Below the pieces are notes generated by a model. The model was given only the letters and a program-made list of their open reading frames with translations. It did no database searches and was not told where the DNA came from. A DNA stretch of 64,000 bases, taken from Bradyrhizobium sp. Arg816. Lineage in GTDB: Bacteria > Pseudomonadota > Alphaproteobacteria > Rhizobiales > Xanthobacteraceae. Numbering within the stretch: position 1 is the first letter of the stretch; the number at the start of each line of letters is the position of its first letter. Shown here in pieces: positions 43,315 through 53,365 of the stretch. The translations under genes were made by a program, and so were the position numbers. Where the stretch lies: the NCBI RefSeq assembly GCF_029989365.1, contig NZ_JAPRAQ010000021.1, forward strand, positions 1 to 64,000, given 5' to 3'.

Positions 43315-45432
43315 ATGGCCAACCTTCTACGAAATCTCATCACGCGTGCGCCGGCTCACCCGGATTTGATGGTCGCGTTGATGCTTCTTCTGGCGATCGG
43401 AATGATGATCATGCCGATCCCGATCGTCGTTATCGATATGCTGATCGGCTTCAATCTGGGGTTTGCCATATTGCTGTTGATGGTAGCCCTGTATCTCAAC
43501 ACGCCGCTCGACTTTTCGTCCCTGCCGGGCGTCATCCTGATCTCCACCGTCTTTCGTCTTGCTCTTACCGTTGCAACGACGCGACTGATCCTAGCCGAGG
43601 GCGATGCCGGCAGTATCATTCATACATTCGGCGACTTCGTCATATCCGGCAACATCGCCGTCGGCATTGTCATATTCCTGATCGTGACCATGGTGCAGTT
43701 CATGGTTCTCGCCAAAGGCGCCGAACGGGTGGCCGAGGTATCGGCGCGCTTCACGCTCGATGCGCTGCCGGGCAAGCAGATGGCGATCGACGCGGAGCTG
43801 CGCAACGGCCATATAGATCAGCACGAAGCCCGCAGCCGGCGCGGCGCGCTGGAGCGAGAAAGCCAACTGCACGGCGCGATGGACGGCGCTATGAAATTCG
43901 TGAAGGGCGATGCCATAGCCGGACTAATAGTCATCTGCATCAACATGCTGGGTGGCATCACGATCGGATCGCTTTCCAAGGGCATGTCCCTCGAGGAGGC
44001 GATGCATCATTATACCATCCTGACGATCGGTGATGCGCTCATTTCGCAGATTCCGGCCCTGCTGCTGTCCATTACAGCCGCAACCATTGTCACTCGTGTC
44101 AACGGTCCTTCCAGACTCAATCTCGGCGCCGATATCGTCAACCAACTTACGGCCAGCACACAAGCGCTACGCTTGGCCTCCTGTGTCTTGCTTGTGATGG
44201 GGTTCGTTCCCGGCTTCCCTTTGCCGCCCTTTGTCATACTGGCCGCGCTGTTCTCCGCCGCCAGCTTTCTCAAGGTTGGCGTGCAAGAGGGCAAGACCGC
44301 TCTAAAGGCCGACGCCGGTCCCACCGGCTCGGCTCCCGCTTCCGCACAAGGTCAGAAGCAAACCGTGCCCGCGGAGGCACTTCCGATTGCACTGTTGCTA
44401 GCGCCGAGCCTGATGCATGCAATCGACGTAGGGGAACTCGAGCAGTGCGTCGCACGGGTTTCGGCACTGGTTTCAGCTGATCTTGGCATCACAATTCCAC
44501 GCATTCCCGCCCAAAGCGCACAGCACCTGGCCCAATCGCAATTCCGGGTGGATGTCGAAGGAGTGCCGGTGGAGGAGAGCGCCATTGACCCGACACAACT
44601 CTTACTTAACGACGACGTGGCGAACATTGAACTGAGCGGGATTCCCTTTTGGCAGGACCCAGACACGAATCGGATCTGGATCGAACAAGGCCATGCGCCC
44701 GCTCTCAAAGCTGCCGGAATAGGGCACCACCGTCCGAGCGAAATCATCGCCTTGCGCGTCCAGTCGACGTTGACACGCTATGCACAGCGCCTGGTGGGCA
44801 TTCAGGAAACGCGTCAGCTGCTTAGCCGGATGGAGCAGGAATATGCCGACCTGGTGAAGGAGGTGCTGCGCACGACACCGATCCCTCGCATCGCGGATGT
44901 GCTACGTCGCTTGCTGGACGAGGGCATCCCGATCCGGAACACCCGTTTGGTTCTGGAGGCGCTTGCAGAATGGAGCGAACGGGAGCAAAGTGCCGTACTG
45001 CTCACCGAATATGTGCGTTCAGTTCTGAAGCGGCAGATCTGTCACCGCTATGCCAACGCCCATCGTGTTGTGGCTGCCTTTATCGTCGAGCGTGAGACCG
45101 AGGATATCGTGCGAGGTGCGGTGCGCGAGACCGCTGTCGGTCCCTACCTCGTTTTGGAGGATCGGCAAAGCGAGATGCTACTTGCACAATTTCGCCAGAT
45201 CCATTCGAACATCGCGAGCGGTCAGAACCAGCCAGTTATCCTGGGCTCGATGGATATCCGGCGCTTCGTGCGCGGCTTTCTCACCCGCAATGGAATAGAC
45301 CTACCTGTTCTCTCGTATCAGGATCTCGCCTCGGATTTCACCGTCCAGCCGATTGGCTCCGTCAAACTTGCGCCTGGCAAGGACAAGACTCCTAAAGGCG
45401 GGCATCGTGACCTCCTCCCTGCGGCCGGCTGA
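43315..45432 (+). CDS. rhcV: RhcV, T3SS export-gate protein (SctV/FlhA family)
   Basis: 705 residues from MANLLRNLITRAPAHPDLMVALMLL, with AAGG ahead of the ATG; the frame is open earlier but overlaps the TPR gene. The N-terminal third has eight hydrophobic segments with the FHIPEP-type loop (FTLDALPGKQMAIDAELRNGHID..EARSRR..LERESQLHGAMDGAMKFVKGDAIAG), followed by a large cytoplasmic domain (about 350-705) that forms the nonameric ring receiving chaperone-substrate complexes. Confidence 0.96.
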   Translation: MANLLRNLITRAPAHPDLMVALMLLLAIGMMIMPIPIVVIDMLIGFNLGFAILLLMVALYLNTPLDFSSLPGVILISTVFRLALTVATTRLILAEGDAGSIIHTFGDFVISGNIAVGIVIFLIVTMVQFMVLAKGAERVAEVSARFTLDALPGKQMAIDAELRNGHIDQHEARSRRGALERESQLHGAMDGAMKFVKGDAIAGLIVICINMLGGITIGSLSKGMSLEEAMHHYTILTIGDALISQIPALLLSITAATIVTRVNGPSRLNLGADIVNQLTASTQALRLASCVLLVMGFVPGFPLPPFVILAALFSAASFLKVGVQEGKTALKADAGPTGSAPASAQGQKQTVPAEALPIALLLAPSLMHAIDVGELEQCVARVSALVSADLGITIPRIPAQSAQHLAQSQFRVDVEGVPVEESAIDPTQLLLNDDVANIELSGIPFWQDPDTNRIWIEQGHAPALKAAGIGHHRPSEIIALRVQSTLTRYAQRLVGIQETRQLLSRMEQEYADLVKEVLRTTPIPRIADVLRRLLDEGIPIRNTRLVLEALAEWSEREQSAVLLTEYVRSVLKRQICHRYANAHRVVAAFIVERETEDIVRGAVRETAVGPYLVLEDRQSEMLLAQFRQIHSNIASGQNQPVILGSMDIRRFVRGFLTRNGIDLPVLSYQDLASDFTVQPIGSVKLAPGKDKTPKGGHRDLLPAAG

Positions 45433-45463
45433 CGAGCACAGGCGTGGGGTCGTGAGGTCGCTT

Positions 45464-46048
45464 ATGAATTCATGTAACATTAATGTTTTGCGGCGCTGGC
45501 GTAACTTCCGTCGCCATTCGTGCTCGGCCTTTCTCCCCATGCTTGCCATTGTGCTGCTCGCGGGTTGCGCCAACTCGCACACGTCGGGTCTTTCACGGCA
45601 GTCGACGTCTACGGCAGAGCTGGTTGGGGCCAAGGAGGTCGATCCAGCTATGCGCGAGCGCATCTCTCACGCCCTCGGTCGGGATGCTGACGAGAAGGCT
45701 TTGCGCGATGCGCTGAAGCAACGACCGGACAATGTCGATGCGGCGATTCCTCTTGCGCGGAGCCTGCTGATGCGTGAAAGCGCTGATGAGGCGCTTGAGG
45801 TGCTCGACAACATCTTGCTCGCAGCACCCGGCGACCTGCGCGCACTGAATGCCAAAGGTGTTATGCTCGATCACGAGGGCCGCCATCACGAGGCGCAAAC
45901 GCTATACCGCCAAGCTCTGGCAATTGACCCGGAAAATCCGATGTTGAGCAACAATCTCAAGCTGTCGCTCGCCCTTGAAGGGACGACGCAGAACGGCAAT
46001 CCCGACCCACAACTGCAAGCGGATGGCCGGCACGCACCGTACCGTTAG
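45464..46048 (+). CDS. TPR lipoprotein, TadD-like, last gene of the rhcV operon
   Basis: 194 residues. Basic start followed by a lipoprotein signal (SAFLPMLAIVLLAGC) and TPRs (KALRDALKQRPDNVDAAIPLARSLLMRESADEALEVLDNILLAAPGDLRALNAKGVMLDHEGRHHEAQTLYRQALAIDPENPMLSNNLKLSLAL). TadD lipoproteins of Tad/Flp pilus systems have this build and help the secretin. A second Tad-like lipoprotein and a CpaC-like secretin are encoded at 24.2-26.3 kb. The start is taken at the ATG just ahead of the signal. Confidence 0.75.
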   Translation: MNSCNINVLRRWRNFRRHSCSAFLPMLAIVLLAGCANSHTSGLSRQSTSTAELVGAKEVDPAMRERISHALGRDADEKALRDALKQRPDNVDAAIPLARSLLMRESADEALEVLDNILLAAPGDLRALNAKGVMLDHEGRHHEAQTLYRQALAIDPENPMLSNNLKLSLALEGTTQNGNPDPQLQADGRHAPYR

Positions 46049-46541
46049 AGGTAGTCAACGAACAAGAGCGGATCGCCCCAATGGCAACCCGCCGTACTCG
46101 CTCATTTCCAAACCGCCAATGGTTGATATGTCAAAGTCTTAAGTTTGCTGGATGAAATGAAAGCACCTCGACGATAGATTTCAGCGTCACTCATCCGCTG
46201 GCCAACAACCCAGGCGAATCCTCCTGGAACGTCAGCTCCGGTTCGTGGCCACGAACCGCTCGTCCTCTATATACACAGCGAAAGCTCGCGCAGCAGCGTT
46301 GGGTTTTGCTGAGGTAAGTGACTCGATGATGGCACTCAATCCCGCCAAGGAGGGCGACAAGTGGAACAAGAACAAAGATGCCAAATGCGAGCAGCCACTT
46401 ATATCTTTGCCGCAGCTGAAGACAGTAGCGCCAACGCCGATATGATTTCACGACGGCTGGCTTGCGCAACCGGATCACCTGGCCACCTTCTCCCTCGTGA
46501 ACCTTACTTATTGTTCGATGTGGATCTGCGAGGCGCTGCCG
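46049..46541. other. Gene-free stretch after the rhcV operon
   Basis: No gene or convincing terminator seen. Short antisense frames only. Confidence 0.35.
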
Positions 46542-46727
46542 TTAACGAAAACATGCGGCCGAGGAACTAAAGTATCTCTCGAGCTCAGCGATCGCGCGTT
46601 CCTCCCACTCTGCAGCTTGCGCTTGTAATGAGTCCCGTTGGATTGGCCGAAATGCGGCGGACTGACGGCACAACGAAGCTATCGCGCGATAGCGGCGCAC
46701 GTTTTCCATAACGGCCGATCCGGTCAT
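46542..46727 (-). CDS. Small conserved rhizobial protein
   Basis: 61 residues from MTGSAVMENVRRYRAIASLCRQSAA; the ATG follows a very strong ribosome site (GGGGAGGAG, 8 bases). The pattern MxENVRRYRAIASLCRQxAA...WxxxAxxEL is one I know from many short Bradyrhizobiaceae hypothetical proteins present in multiple copies per genome. Helical, soluble. Function unknown. Confidence 0.7.
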   Translation of the reverse strand: MTGSAVMENVRRYRAIASLCRQSAAFRPIQRDSLQAQAAEWEERAIAELERYFSSSAACFR

Positions 46728-47869
46728 GTGTGGATCTCCTCCCCTGTTATCCCGGGCAAGAACTTGCTCGAAAACGGTTTTCGATCCGTTAGCGGTAGGA
46801 GTGGAAGGCGTGAACGGTTGGCAGAAACTTGTCGGCATGAGGGGGACCGACAATGAACGTCTTCCACAAGGAGCACATCCCCATAAAACCCGGCTCGGCA
46901 GTGGTCCATCCGTGCGCTTCTGCACCCCCTTGTCTCAGTTTATTGGTCGGATAGCGGAATGTAGGAATAGTTTCGGCTTGCAATCTCCATCAGATGACTG
47001 TGATCTGGCCTGTCTTTCGAATCCTCAGGAGTAATGAGCAATCCGTTTGTTGGTGATTTGAAGGACGAAGAGGGCCGGTGCTTTGCCGGCATCCCTTTGG
47101 CTCCATAAACAGCAAACGGCACGCAACTGTGACTTCCTCCGTCTCATCGACGCTAGCGAGACTGAGCAGTTGTTTACCTCGCGGGTCGACAACCGAAATG
47201 CTGATTAGAGACAAATCCTCTTGATCTCGCAACACTAGGCGATTTACCAGGTCGTGTAGATAATCGCGTAACCTTCCTTTGGCATTTAGCAGTGCGCTTG
47301 CGCGGCGGGAGTGCACAGGGATTCATTAAGCGAAATCGAAGAAGGCCATAGATACTCATCGATGCTCATCTTAAGTAGTATCGCCGCAAGTTCCGAAAAG
47401 TAAAAGGCTATGGGAACGAGCCCAACGGCCGGGATCTCCTGGGACGTAGACTAACCACCCCTTGGTCCACATCCGATTGGTGCCCGAGCCTCCCATCCGA
47501 TGCCACGTGTGCCGCTCATTGTGCTTCAAAACGTGCCGCAGTCCTCCCCCTAAACAGGCGGCGTCGTGAATTCGCTGAAACTATGGTGCCTGTCAGCATG
47601 GCGGCGCCGCCGGAGTCAGGTGAGGCCGTGTTGGACCGGCAATGACGAGTGTCCCTGGTTTTGCGGCGGTGTGCATCACGAAAGGCTACTGCGCCATTCA
47701 AGAGGAGGCGTCAGCCAGCCGAAAGGCCTCTGGCCATCAGCCTACCAAAACAAGGAGACGACGGCATCTCTTGTTTGTTTGTAGCATATGCTGTGCGAGC
47801 GTACGGCTGACAACAGATGACAACAATGTTGAGCCGGAGCGCTTGCACGGTACGATTAGGGGCACTCGG
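46728..47869. other. Gene-poor stretch
   Basis: A minus-strand frame at 46990-47316 (LRDYLHDLVNRLVLRDQEDLSLISISVVDPRGKQLL...) looks somewhat protein-like, but I cannot place it or confirm a start. Otherwise nothing is recognisable. Confidence 0.35.
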
Positions 47870-48580
47870 ATGATCACGCCGTTTCGACGGAACTGGAGTC
47901 CAAAAGAATTATTCGATGCTCTTACGCCAGCGATGTTCGCCGCCGAGCCGTCGGCTGTCCGCGCTCGTTGGGACAAATTGTGGCCTGATCTGTACACGGA
48001 ATATGACGCCCGGTATCTGAAACAAGAATTAGTGGCGCGAAATCTTATTGCTTCCGATGAAGCTGCGGCATTCTTCAACGCCTGGGAGATTGACGAAGAG
48101 CGCCACACCGACGGATTCATCCGGATCATTGAACTTGTTGCTGACGGGTCGGAAAAGGATCTGCGGGCGAGATTGGACGCCCGACCGCATGATTTTGGTC
48201 CGATCGTTGAACACCTGAAGGACGAATTCTCCCTAATGGTTATAATCGCGTTTGATGAGATGTGCACTTGCCGCGCCTATGCAGCAGAAAAGCCATTTTA
48301 TGATGCCCTTGGGAACAACACGTTCCATCATTGGCTGCGGCAGGTTATTGCCGACGAGGCGGTCCACTCGATGAACGCCGTTAACGTTATCCGCGCATGC
48401 TATCGCGACCGCATCGACCAAGCCGCCACAATTCTCGATAACGTAATCCGAGCGTCGCATAATCTACGCTACTCTGGCACCTTCGTCCTGGACTATTTCG
48501 GCGCAGTGTACTCCAAGGAGCTGCTCGCCGACTCCCGCCTCGCGACCATGAGAAATCTTGCTAAGCCCCTCATCGTGTAA
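47870..48580 (+). CDS. Diiron ferritin-like protein (putative oxygenase)
   Basis: 236 residues from MITPFRRNWSPKELFDAL; the frame is open from 47642, but that upstream part is low-complexity and not protein-like. Four-helix-bundle pattern with carboxylate/His ligands: EIDEERH (E76, H79), FDE (E130) and DEAVH (E163, H166), the two ExxH pairs expected of ferritin-like diiron enzymes such as AurF-type N-oxygenases or acyl-ACP desaturases. No signal or membrane segment. Substrate unknown. Isolated gene, not behind a tts box. Confidence 0.75.
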   Translation: MITPFRRNWSPKELFDALTPAMFAAEPSAVRARWDKLWPDLYTEYDARYLKQELVARNLIASDEAAAFFNAWEIDEERHTDGFIRIIELVADGSEKDLRARLDARPHDFGPIVEHLKDEFSLMVIIAFDEMCTCRAYAAEKPFYDALGNNTFHHWLRQVIADEAVHSMNAVNVIRACYRDRIDQAATILDNVIRASHNLRYSGTFVLDYFGAVYSKELLADSRLATMRNLAKPLIV

Positions 48581-48903
48581 AGCGAGATGTGTAATAGCGA
48601 GCCTGCCTAAAGTGCACTGGCGCCATATCGCCGCTCAATCCACCCTTTCTGCAAGTTTCCATTCCGTCAGTTGACGCCAAGTTGTCCTGGCGCGTTGTGC
48701 GCAATGTCGTGTTCACGACCGTCGACGGCTCACCTTTGGCCAGACAATTATGCGCCGGTTCGGAGGTGCGCGCGGCTGTGAGCACGCGATTCGGCAATTG
48801 GTCCGGTTTTTGCTCTGCTGTTTTCCAAAACGACCTGCGGCTCCCCCGTTTATCGGATTTGCCCGCCATAAACGTGGATCAGTATGCAACGAAAGGCGAT
48901 GCC
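48581..48903. other. Intergenic region upstream of the M16 remnants
   Basis: The reading frame of the first M16 gene stays open through part of this stretch, but nothing peptidase-like precedes 48904. No promoter motif recognised. Confidence 0.3.
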
Positions 48904-50320
48904 ATGAAGAACCGGATTTCGGTCACCGCCAAGGCGGGAGGTACCGCCGCTAATGCCTTCGAATCGACGAGGCGCACTGCGCCGGCGGTCGAGCACAGAA
49001 TAGATGATCACACTGACGTATACCTTCCCCATGAGGATAGCGTCATTGCCGACACGATCAGATCAGATCGACCAGCTAGCTTCACGCTTCAAAACGGCCT
49101 GCAGGTGGTCGTGATCCCGGATCATCGCACACCCGTTGTGACTCAGATGATCTGGTATAAGGTCGGTTCCGCCGATGAGCCGCCTGGCAAATCGGGGCTT
49201 GCGCATTTCCTCGAACACCTGATGTTCAAGGGCACCTCCAAACATCCGGCGAACGAATTCTCCGAGGCCGTGCTGCGCGCGGGCGGCAATCAGAACGCCT
49301 TCACCGGATTCGACTACACCAGCTACTTCCAGCACGTGCCGCGCGAGCACCTTGGCAAGATGATGGAATTTGAAGCCGACCGCATAACCGGCCTCAGTCT
49401 CAAAGATGAGAACGGGCTGTCCGAGCGGGACGTCGTGCTGGAGGAATTCAACAAGCGCGTCGCCAACCATCCAGGCGAACGGCTCGCTGAGCAGATGATG
49501 GCGGCGCTTTAGCTTAACCACCCTACGGTCGCCCCCATTCTCGGGTGGCGCCAGGAAATCGAAAAGCTTACCCGGGAGGACGCGCTTACCTTCTACCAGC
49601 GCTTCTATGCACCGAACAACGCGATCCTGATTGTCGCTGGCGACATCGCCTCCAAGGAAGTCTGCTCGATGGTCAAGGAGACGTTTGGCGGCATCCCCAG
49701 GCAACCATCGATTCCCCTGGAACGCCTGCGGCCGCAGGTTGGCCGATTCCCGCGTCGAGCAGCCAGCCCTGCACCGCTATTATCTCGTACCGTCGGCTCG
49801 CACCGCGGCCGCAGGCGAGGGTCCAGTGCTTGACGTGCTCGAGCAGTTGATGGGCGGCGGCGTCAACTCATATCTCTATCGCTCGCTGGTGGTCGAAAAC
49901 CAGCTCGCGGTCACTGCCAGAGCGCGCTACCACTCTGCCGCGCTCGATCCCTCGCTATTCGAGATTTCTGCCATACCAAAACCTGGCGTCAAACTCAGCC
50001 AGATCGAGCGCTCCATCGACGGGGTAATCGCCGACCTTGCGCGTAACCCCGCGAGCGACGAAGATCTCGCGCGGGTCAAGACGCGGTTGATCGCGCAGGT
50101 AACCTACGACCAGGACGATCAGGAGATGCTCGCGCGCTGGTATGGCCGCGGCCTGACAACGGGACTATGCATCGACGATATTCGAGGCTGGTCGGACGGC
50201 ATCCGCGCGGTCGGTGCACAGCAGGTGCACGGGGCCGTGCGGAAATGGCTCGACAAGAAACGATCGGTGACCGGCTATCTCATCAGAGAGTCTACGCCAA
50301 AAGACGGGGAGAAGCCCTAG
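48904..50320 (+). pseudogene. Broken M16 family zinc peptidase gene, first of a tandem pair (catalytic subunit type)
   Basis: Starts MKNRISVTAKAGG. Zn site HFLEH (HxxEH) in SGLAHFLEHLMFKGTSKHP, and the usual NAFTGFDYTSYFQ. At 49510-49512 a TAG replaces the aromatic codon in 'MMAAL-LNHPTVAPILGWRQEIEKL'; the same frame continues in a peptidase-like way to about 49735, where a frameshift moves to the frame ending at 50320 (HRYYLVPSARTAAAGEGPVLDVLEQLMGGGVNSYLYRSLV). Upstream of the TAG about 200 residues could be made, including the metal site but lacking half of the first domain. PqqF/YmxG-type pairs (active plus inactive subunit) are common in alphaproteobacteria. Confidence 0.85.
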
Positions 50321-51723
50321 TGATCCATCCTTGCACACGACGTGGGATCCTCCTCGGGGGCGCTTCGCTCTCAATCGCGATGCTCGCTTAGCCAAATTCG
50401 CTTGCGGCCATGAGGACGCTTGCGCGGACCAGGATCACGCGCCTGGTTTCGCCTTGCGGTATCGAAGCCTGGTTCGTGCAGGATTCCACTGTCCCGTTGA
50501 TCGCGATGGAATTTGCCTTCACTGGCGGCGCGACTCGGGATCCCCCTCAAAAACCTGGCGTAGGCCACATGGTTGCTGGCCTGCTCAGGGAAGGTTCCGG
50601 CGACCTTGACTTCAGACCTTTCATGAGCGGCTCGACCGTCGTGCCATTGAGCTGCGTTTTCGCTCGACCCATGATCACTTCCGCGGTGCCTTGCGCACGC
50701 TCGAGGACAATGCGGACGAGGCCTTCGACCTTTTAGGGATGGCGCTAACCTCGCCGCGTTTCGACGCGGCCGATGTCGAACGGACCCGTGCCAAGTGCTT
50801 GCGCGCCTTCGGCACGACTCGACCGATCCTTCGTCTCTGGCCCATCGCAAGTTCCTCGAAGGCGCCTTTAGCGATCATCCTTATGCTCGCCCAGCCGGCG
50901 GCTCGCTGGAAAGCGTGCCGAAGATCGAGGCCGCGGATCTCAAGGGTTATGTTCGACGCGTGATCGCAAAAGACACGCTCAAGATCGCGGTGGTCGGCGA
51001 CGTCGATCCAGGGGTGCTCTGCAAACTGCTCGACAAGTCCTTTGGCAGCCTGCCGACCAAAGCGGAAGCGACGTCGGTTCCCGAAGTCGTGGCAGCAAAG
51101 CCGCCGCAGCGGGTCTTTATTCCGCTCGACGTGCCGCAGACAGTTGTGACTTTTGGCGGTCCAGTCGTCCGTCGCAGCGAGCCCGATTTCATGGCCGCTT
51201 ATGTCGTCAACCACATCCTCGGCGGCGCCGGCCTGACGTCGCGCCTGTTCCGCGAAGTCCGCGAGAAGCGCGGACTGGCCTATTCCGTCCGTGAGCACCT
51301 GGTCTGGTTGGATCATTCAGCCATGTTTCTCGGCAATAGCGGCACCTGCGCCGATCGTGCCGGCCAAACGGTCGAAGAAATCGAGAAGCAGGTCCCCACA
51401 TCGCCGAGGAAGGACCGACTCAGCAGGAACTCGATGATGCAAAGTCCTACCTGAAGGGCTTGCAAGTGCTGGCTCTGAACACATCATCAAAGCTTGCGCG
51501 AACGCTGCTGCAGCTTCAGCTTGACAAGCTGCCCATCGACTATGTCGAAAAGCACAACGCCGTGGTCGATGGGGTGACGTTGGAGGACGCCAAGAGAGCA
51601 GCGCGGCGGCTGTGGGGCGAGGGTCTGCTCACAATTATCGTCGGCCGCTCCCCCAAAAGGACGCAGCGCAGCCGACCACCATGCCATCGGGGACCACACC
51701 CGCGCCAGGCGCCGAGCAGCTAG
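50320..51723 (+). pseudogene. Broken M16 family peptidase-like gene, second of the pair (non-catalytic type)
   Basis: The GTG at 50320 overlaps the TAG of the first gene. A Tat-like or hydrophobic leader (CTRRGILLGGASLSIAMLA) is followed by an in-frame TAG at 50389-50391, then the same frame resumes with RTRITRLVSPCGIEAWFVQDSTVPLIAMEFAFTGGA, as expected for the partner subunit (no HxxEH). Further frameshifts lie near 50650, 50800, 51390 and 51650, joining LEDNADEAFDLLGMALTSPRFD, RHDSTDPSSLAHRKFLEGAF, VPQTVVTFGGPVVRRSEPDF, HIAEEGPTQQELDDAKSYLKGLQV and KRAARRLWGEGLLTIIVGR. Clearly inactive. Confidence 0.85.
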
Positions 51724-52508
51724 ACGCCGCCCTGACGGCGCCACCCAATTAACCTTCTAGCAGCCCGGGCGCTTAGCAAGCGCCTCCCTGTTGCGCGCAG
51801 AGTGCGTCTAGCCACCCGCCTTGAGCGCGGAGATATTCGCTCGTCGGGCAGTTACCATCCCGCCGCTCGAGTGCCGCTTTTGCTCAATCGCGTTGCCAAA
51901 AAGGCGGCAGTCCGGCTTGATGTCTTCAGGGTAGCGATATGCAAGTAGCGATATCACCAAGAAAACGCCCTAGCGAGGGCTACGCTGAGGCCGAGCTTCC
52001 ACTGTGGTCGTGCCATTAGGGAATGGCTCAGACGTAGAGATAACCGCTTACCAAATGGCTTGGTCCTCATTCTTTTCCGTTCCGGCTTAACCAGCGATGC
52101 CCGGATCGGAGCTCTTCGCAGTCCCAGGGGATCGCTACTTTCGGCGGCCTTCAACGGCAGCTATGAGGTTGATGCTTCCTGTTTCCACGCCTCCCTTCAT
52201 TTGCAGTAAGTATCCGCCTTAGTCGCGTTCAGTTGTGCTCGAGCTGCCTTGCCCTGGTAGGCTGGCGCTCTGTACCGTGGCGCCAGCGGGATCGACGCCT
52301 ACAGCACAAACTCAAGGGGGACGCCTGGCACGCTTCGGTGATTGTCCGATATGAAAGCGAGCGTGATGTCGCTTTATGCCGAGGCCGAATATGCAGACCA
52401 ATTATCTTAAAGCGCGACCGACCAGAAGAACGAGAACTGGACGCGCACCTAGCAACCCAGTTCAGGCGGGCTTGCCTAGTAGTGGTGATCAGAGTGGGCG
52501 CTTTAAAA
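51724..52508. other. Gene-free stretch
   Basis: No supported gene; one plus frame enters from 52233 but is protein-like only near its end (see next entry). Confidence 0.35.
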
Positions 52509-52886
52509 ATGTACACCGCCCCCAAGGAAGCGGCGCAGCGAGAGCCGCACATGCGCCAACCCATCGTTCATCCCCTAAAGGTTCTTCTGAACCCGCACCA
52601 CGCAGCGTCATCGGCGAAATCTGCGCCCAAGACAAAGATTACCGGTTCCGGTCGCACGACGCCGGCTTCTTTTGACGGAGCGTCCTCGATATCTCTCGCC
52701 ACCGATGTTGAGCCGGCCGACGCCCCCCGCTCACCCTTCGATCTTGTTCTCCATGACACTTTAACTTCGCCTCGGCGCGAGCAGACGCATGCCTTCTATT
52801 TGCGTCACCAGCCCGCTTCAGCGCCCGCATATCTCGATATTCTTCAGCAGAGTGAGAGCTCGTCGTTCAGGGTCATCTCTCGGTAA
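52509..52886 (+). CDS. Hypothetical protein, weakly supported
   Basis: 125 residues if started at the ATG at 52509 (another ATG at 52551). Ser/Ala/Pro-rich (TTPASFDGASSISLATDVEPADAPRSPFDL), then HAFYLRHQPASAPAYLDILQQSESSSFRVISR. The composition resembles T3SS substrates, but no tts box or strong ribosome site is present. It may be spurious or a fragment. Confidence 0.25.
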   Translation: MYTAPKEAAQREPHMRQPIVHPLKVLLNPHHAASSAKSAPKTKITGSGRTTPASFDGASSISLATDVEPADAPRSPFDLVLHDTLTSPRREQTHAFYLRHQPASAPAYLDILQQSESSSFRVISR

Positions 52887-53365
52887 TTGACCAGCCACTT
52901 CGCTATCTGCCGAAACGACGATCTGATCCAGCAGACCTTTGATGATCTCCCAAGCCATAGCCGAACCGCGTAGCACCGCCTCGATTGCGCTTCCACCAGC
53001 TCGCAGTCTGACGCTACGTAAGATTCGGTCGCTTCATACCAATCTAGATAGCGGCAGCGATATATAACCTTTGGCAATCGCAACGACCACCACAGGCACA
53101 TAGTTGATTCTTGGTGGTGCGCATTTTCAGCTGCCCACAAACCTCACGTAGATCACCAGTACAAGTGATTTACTCCCACTCTCAGCCTGCATCGTCGTTT
53201 CGATCCAACGACGTCACTCGCTTGATGTTGATAAAGTTCATCGGTTGCAGAGCTCTCGCATCGAAGGTTCATTGCCCCTTCTTTCTGCCATGTTCGCACC
53301 CAAAGCAGAGACGCGCCGGTTGCGCACTTTGCGCGCGGCAACAGCGAGTATCTCAGGAGATTTCC
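52887..53365. other. Upstream region of the ATPase pair
   Basis: No gene seen. It should contain the promoter of the ParA-like gene; no tts or nod box was found. Confidence 0.35.

Noticed and set aside
48904..51723. TAG codons in both M16 genes as possible recoding (pyrrolysine or suppression)
   Set aside because: Additional frameshifts in both genes show ordinary decay, and no pyrrolysine genes or suppressor tRNA were seen.
52320..52340. TGGCACGCTTCGGTGA as a sigma-54 promoter
   Set aside because: The -12 GC does not fall at the required GG-N10-GC distance.
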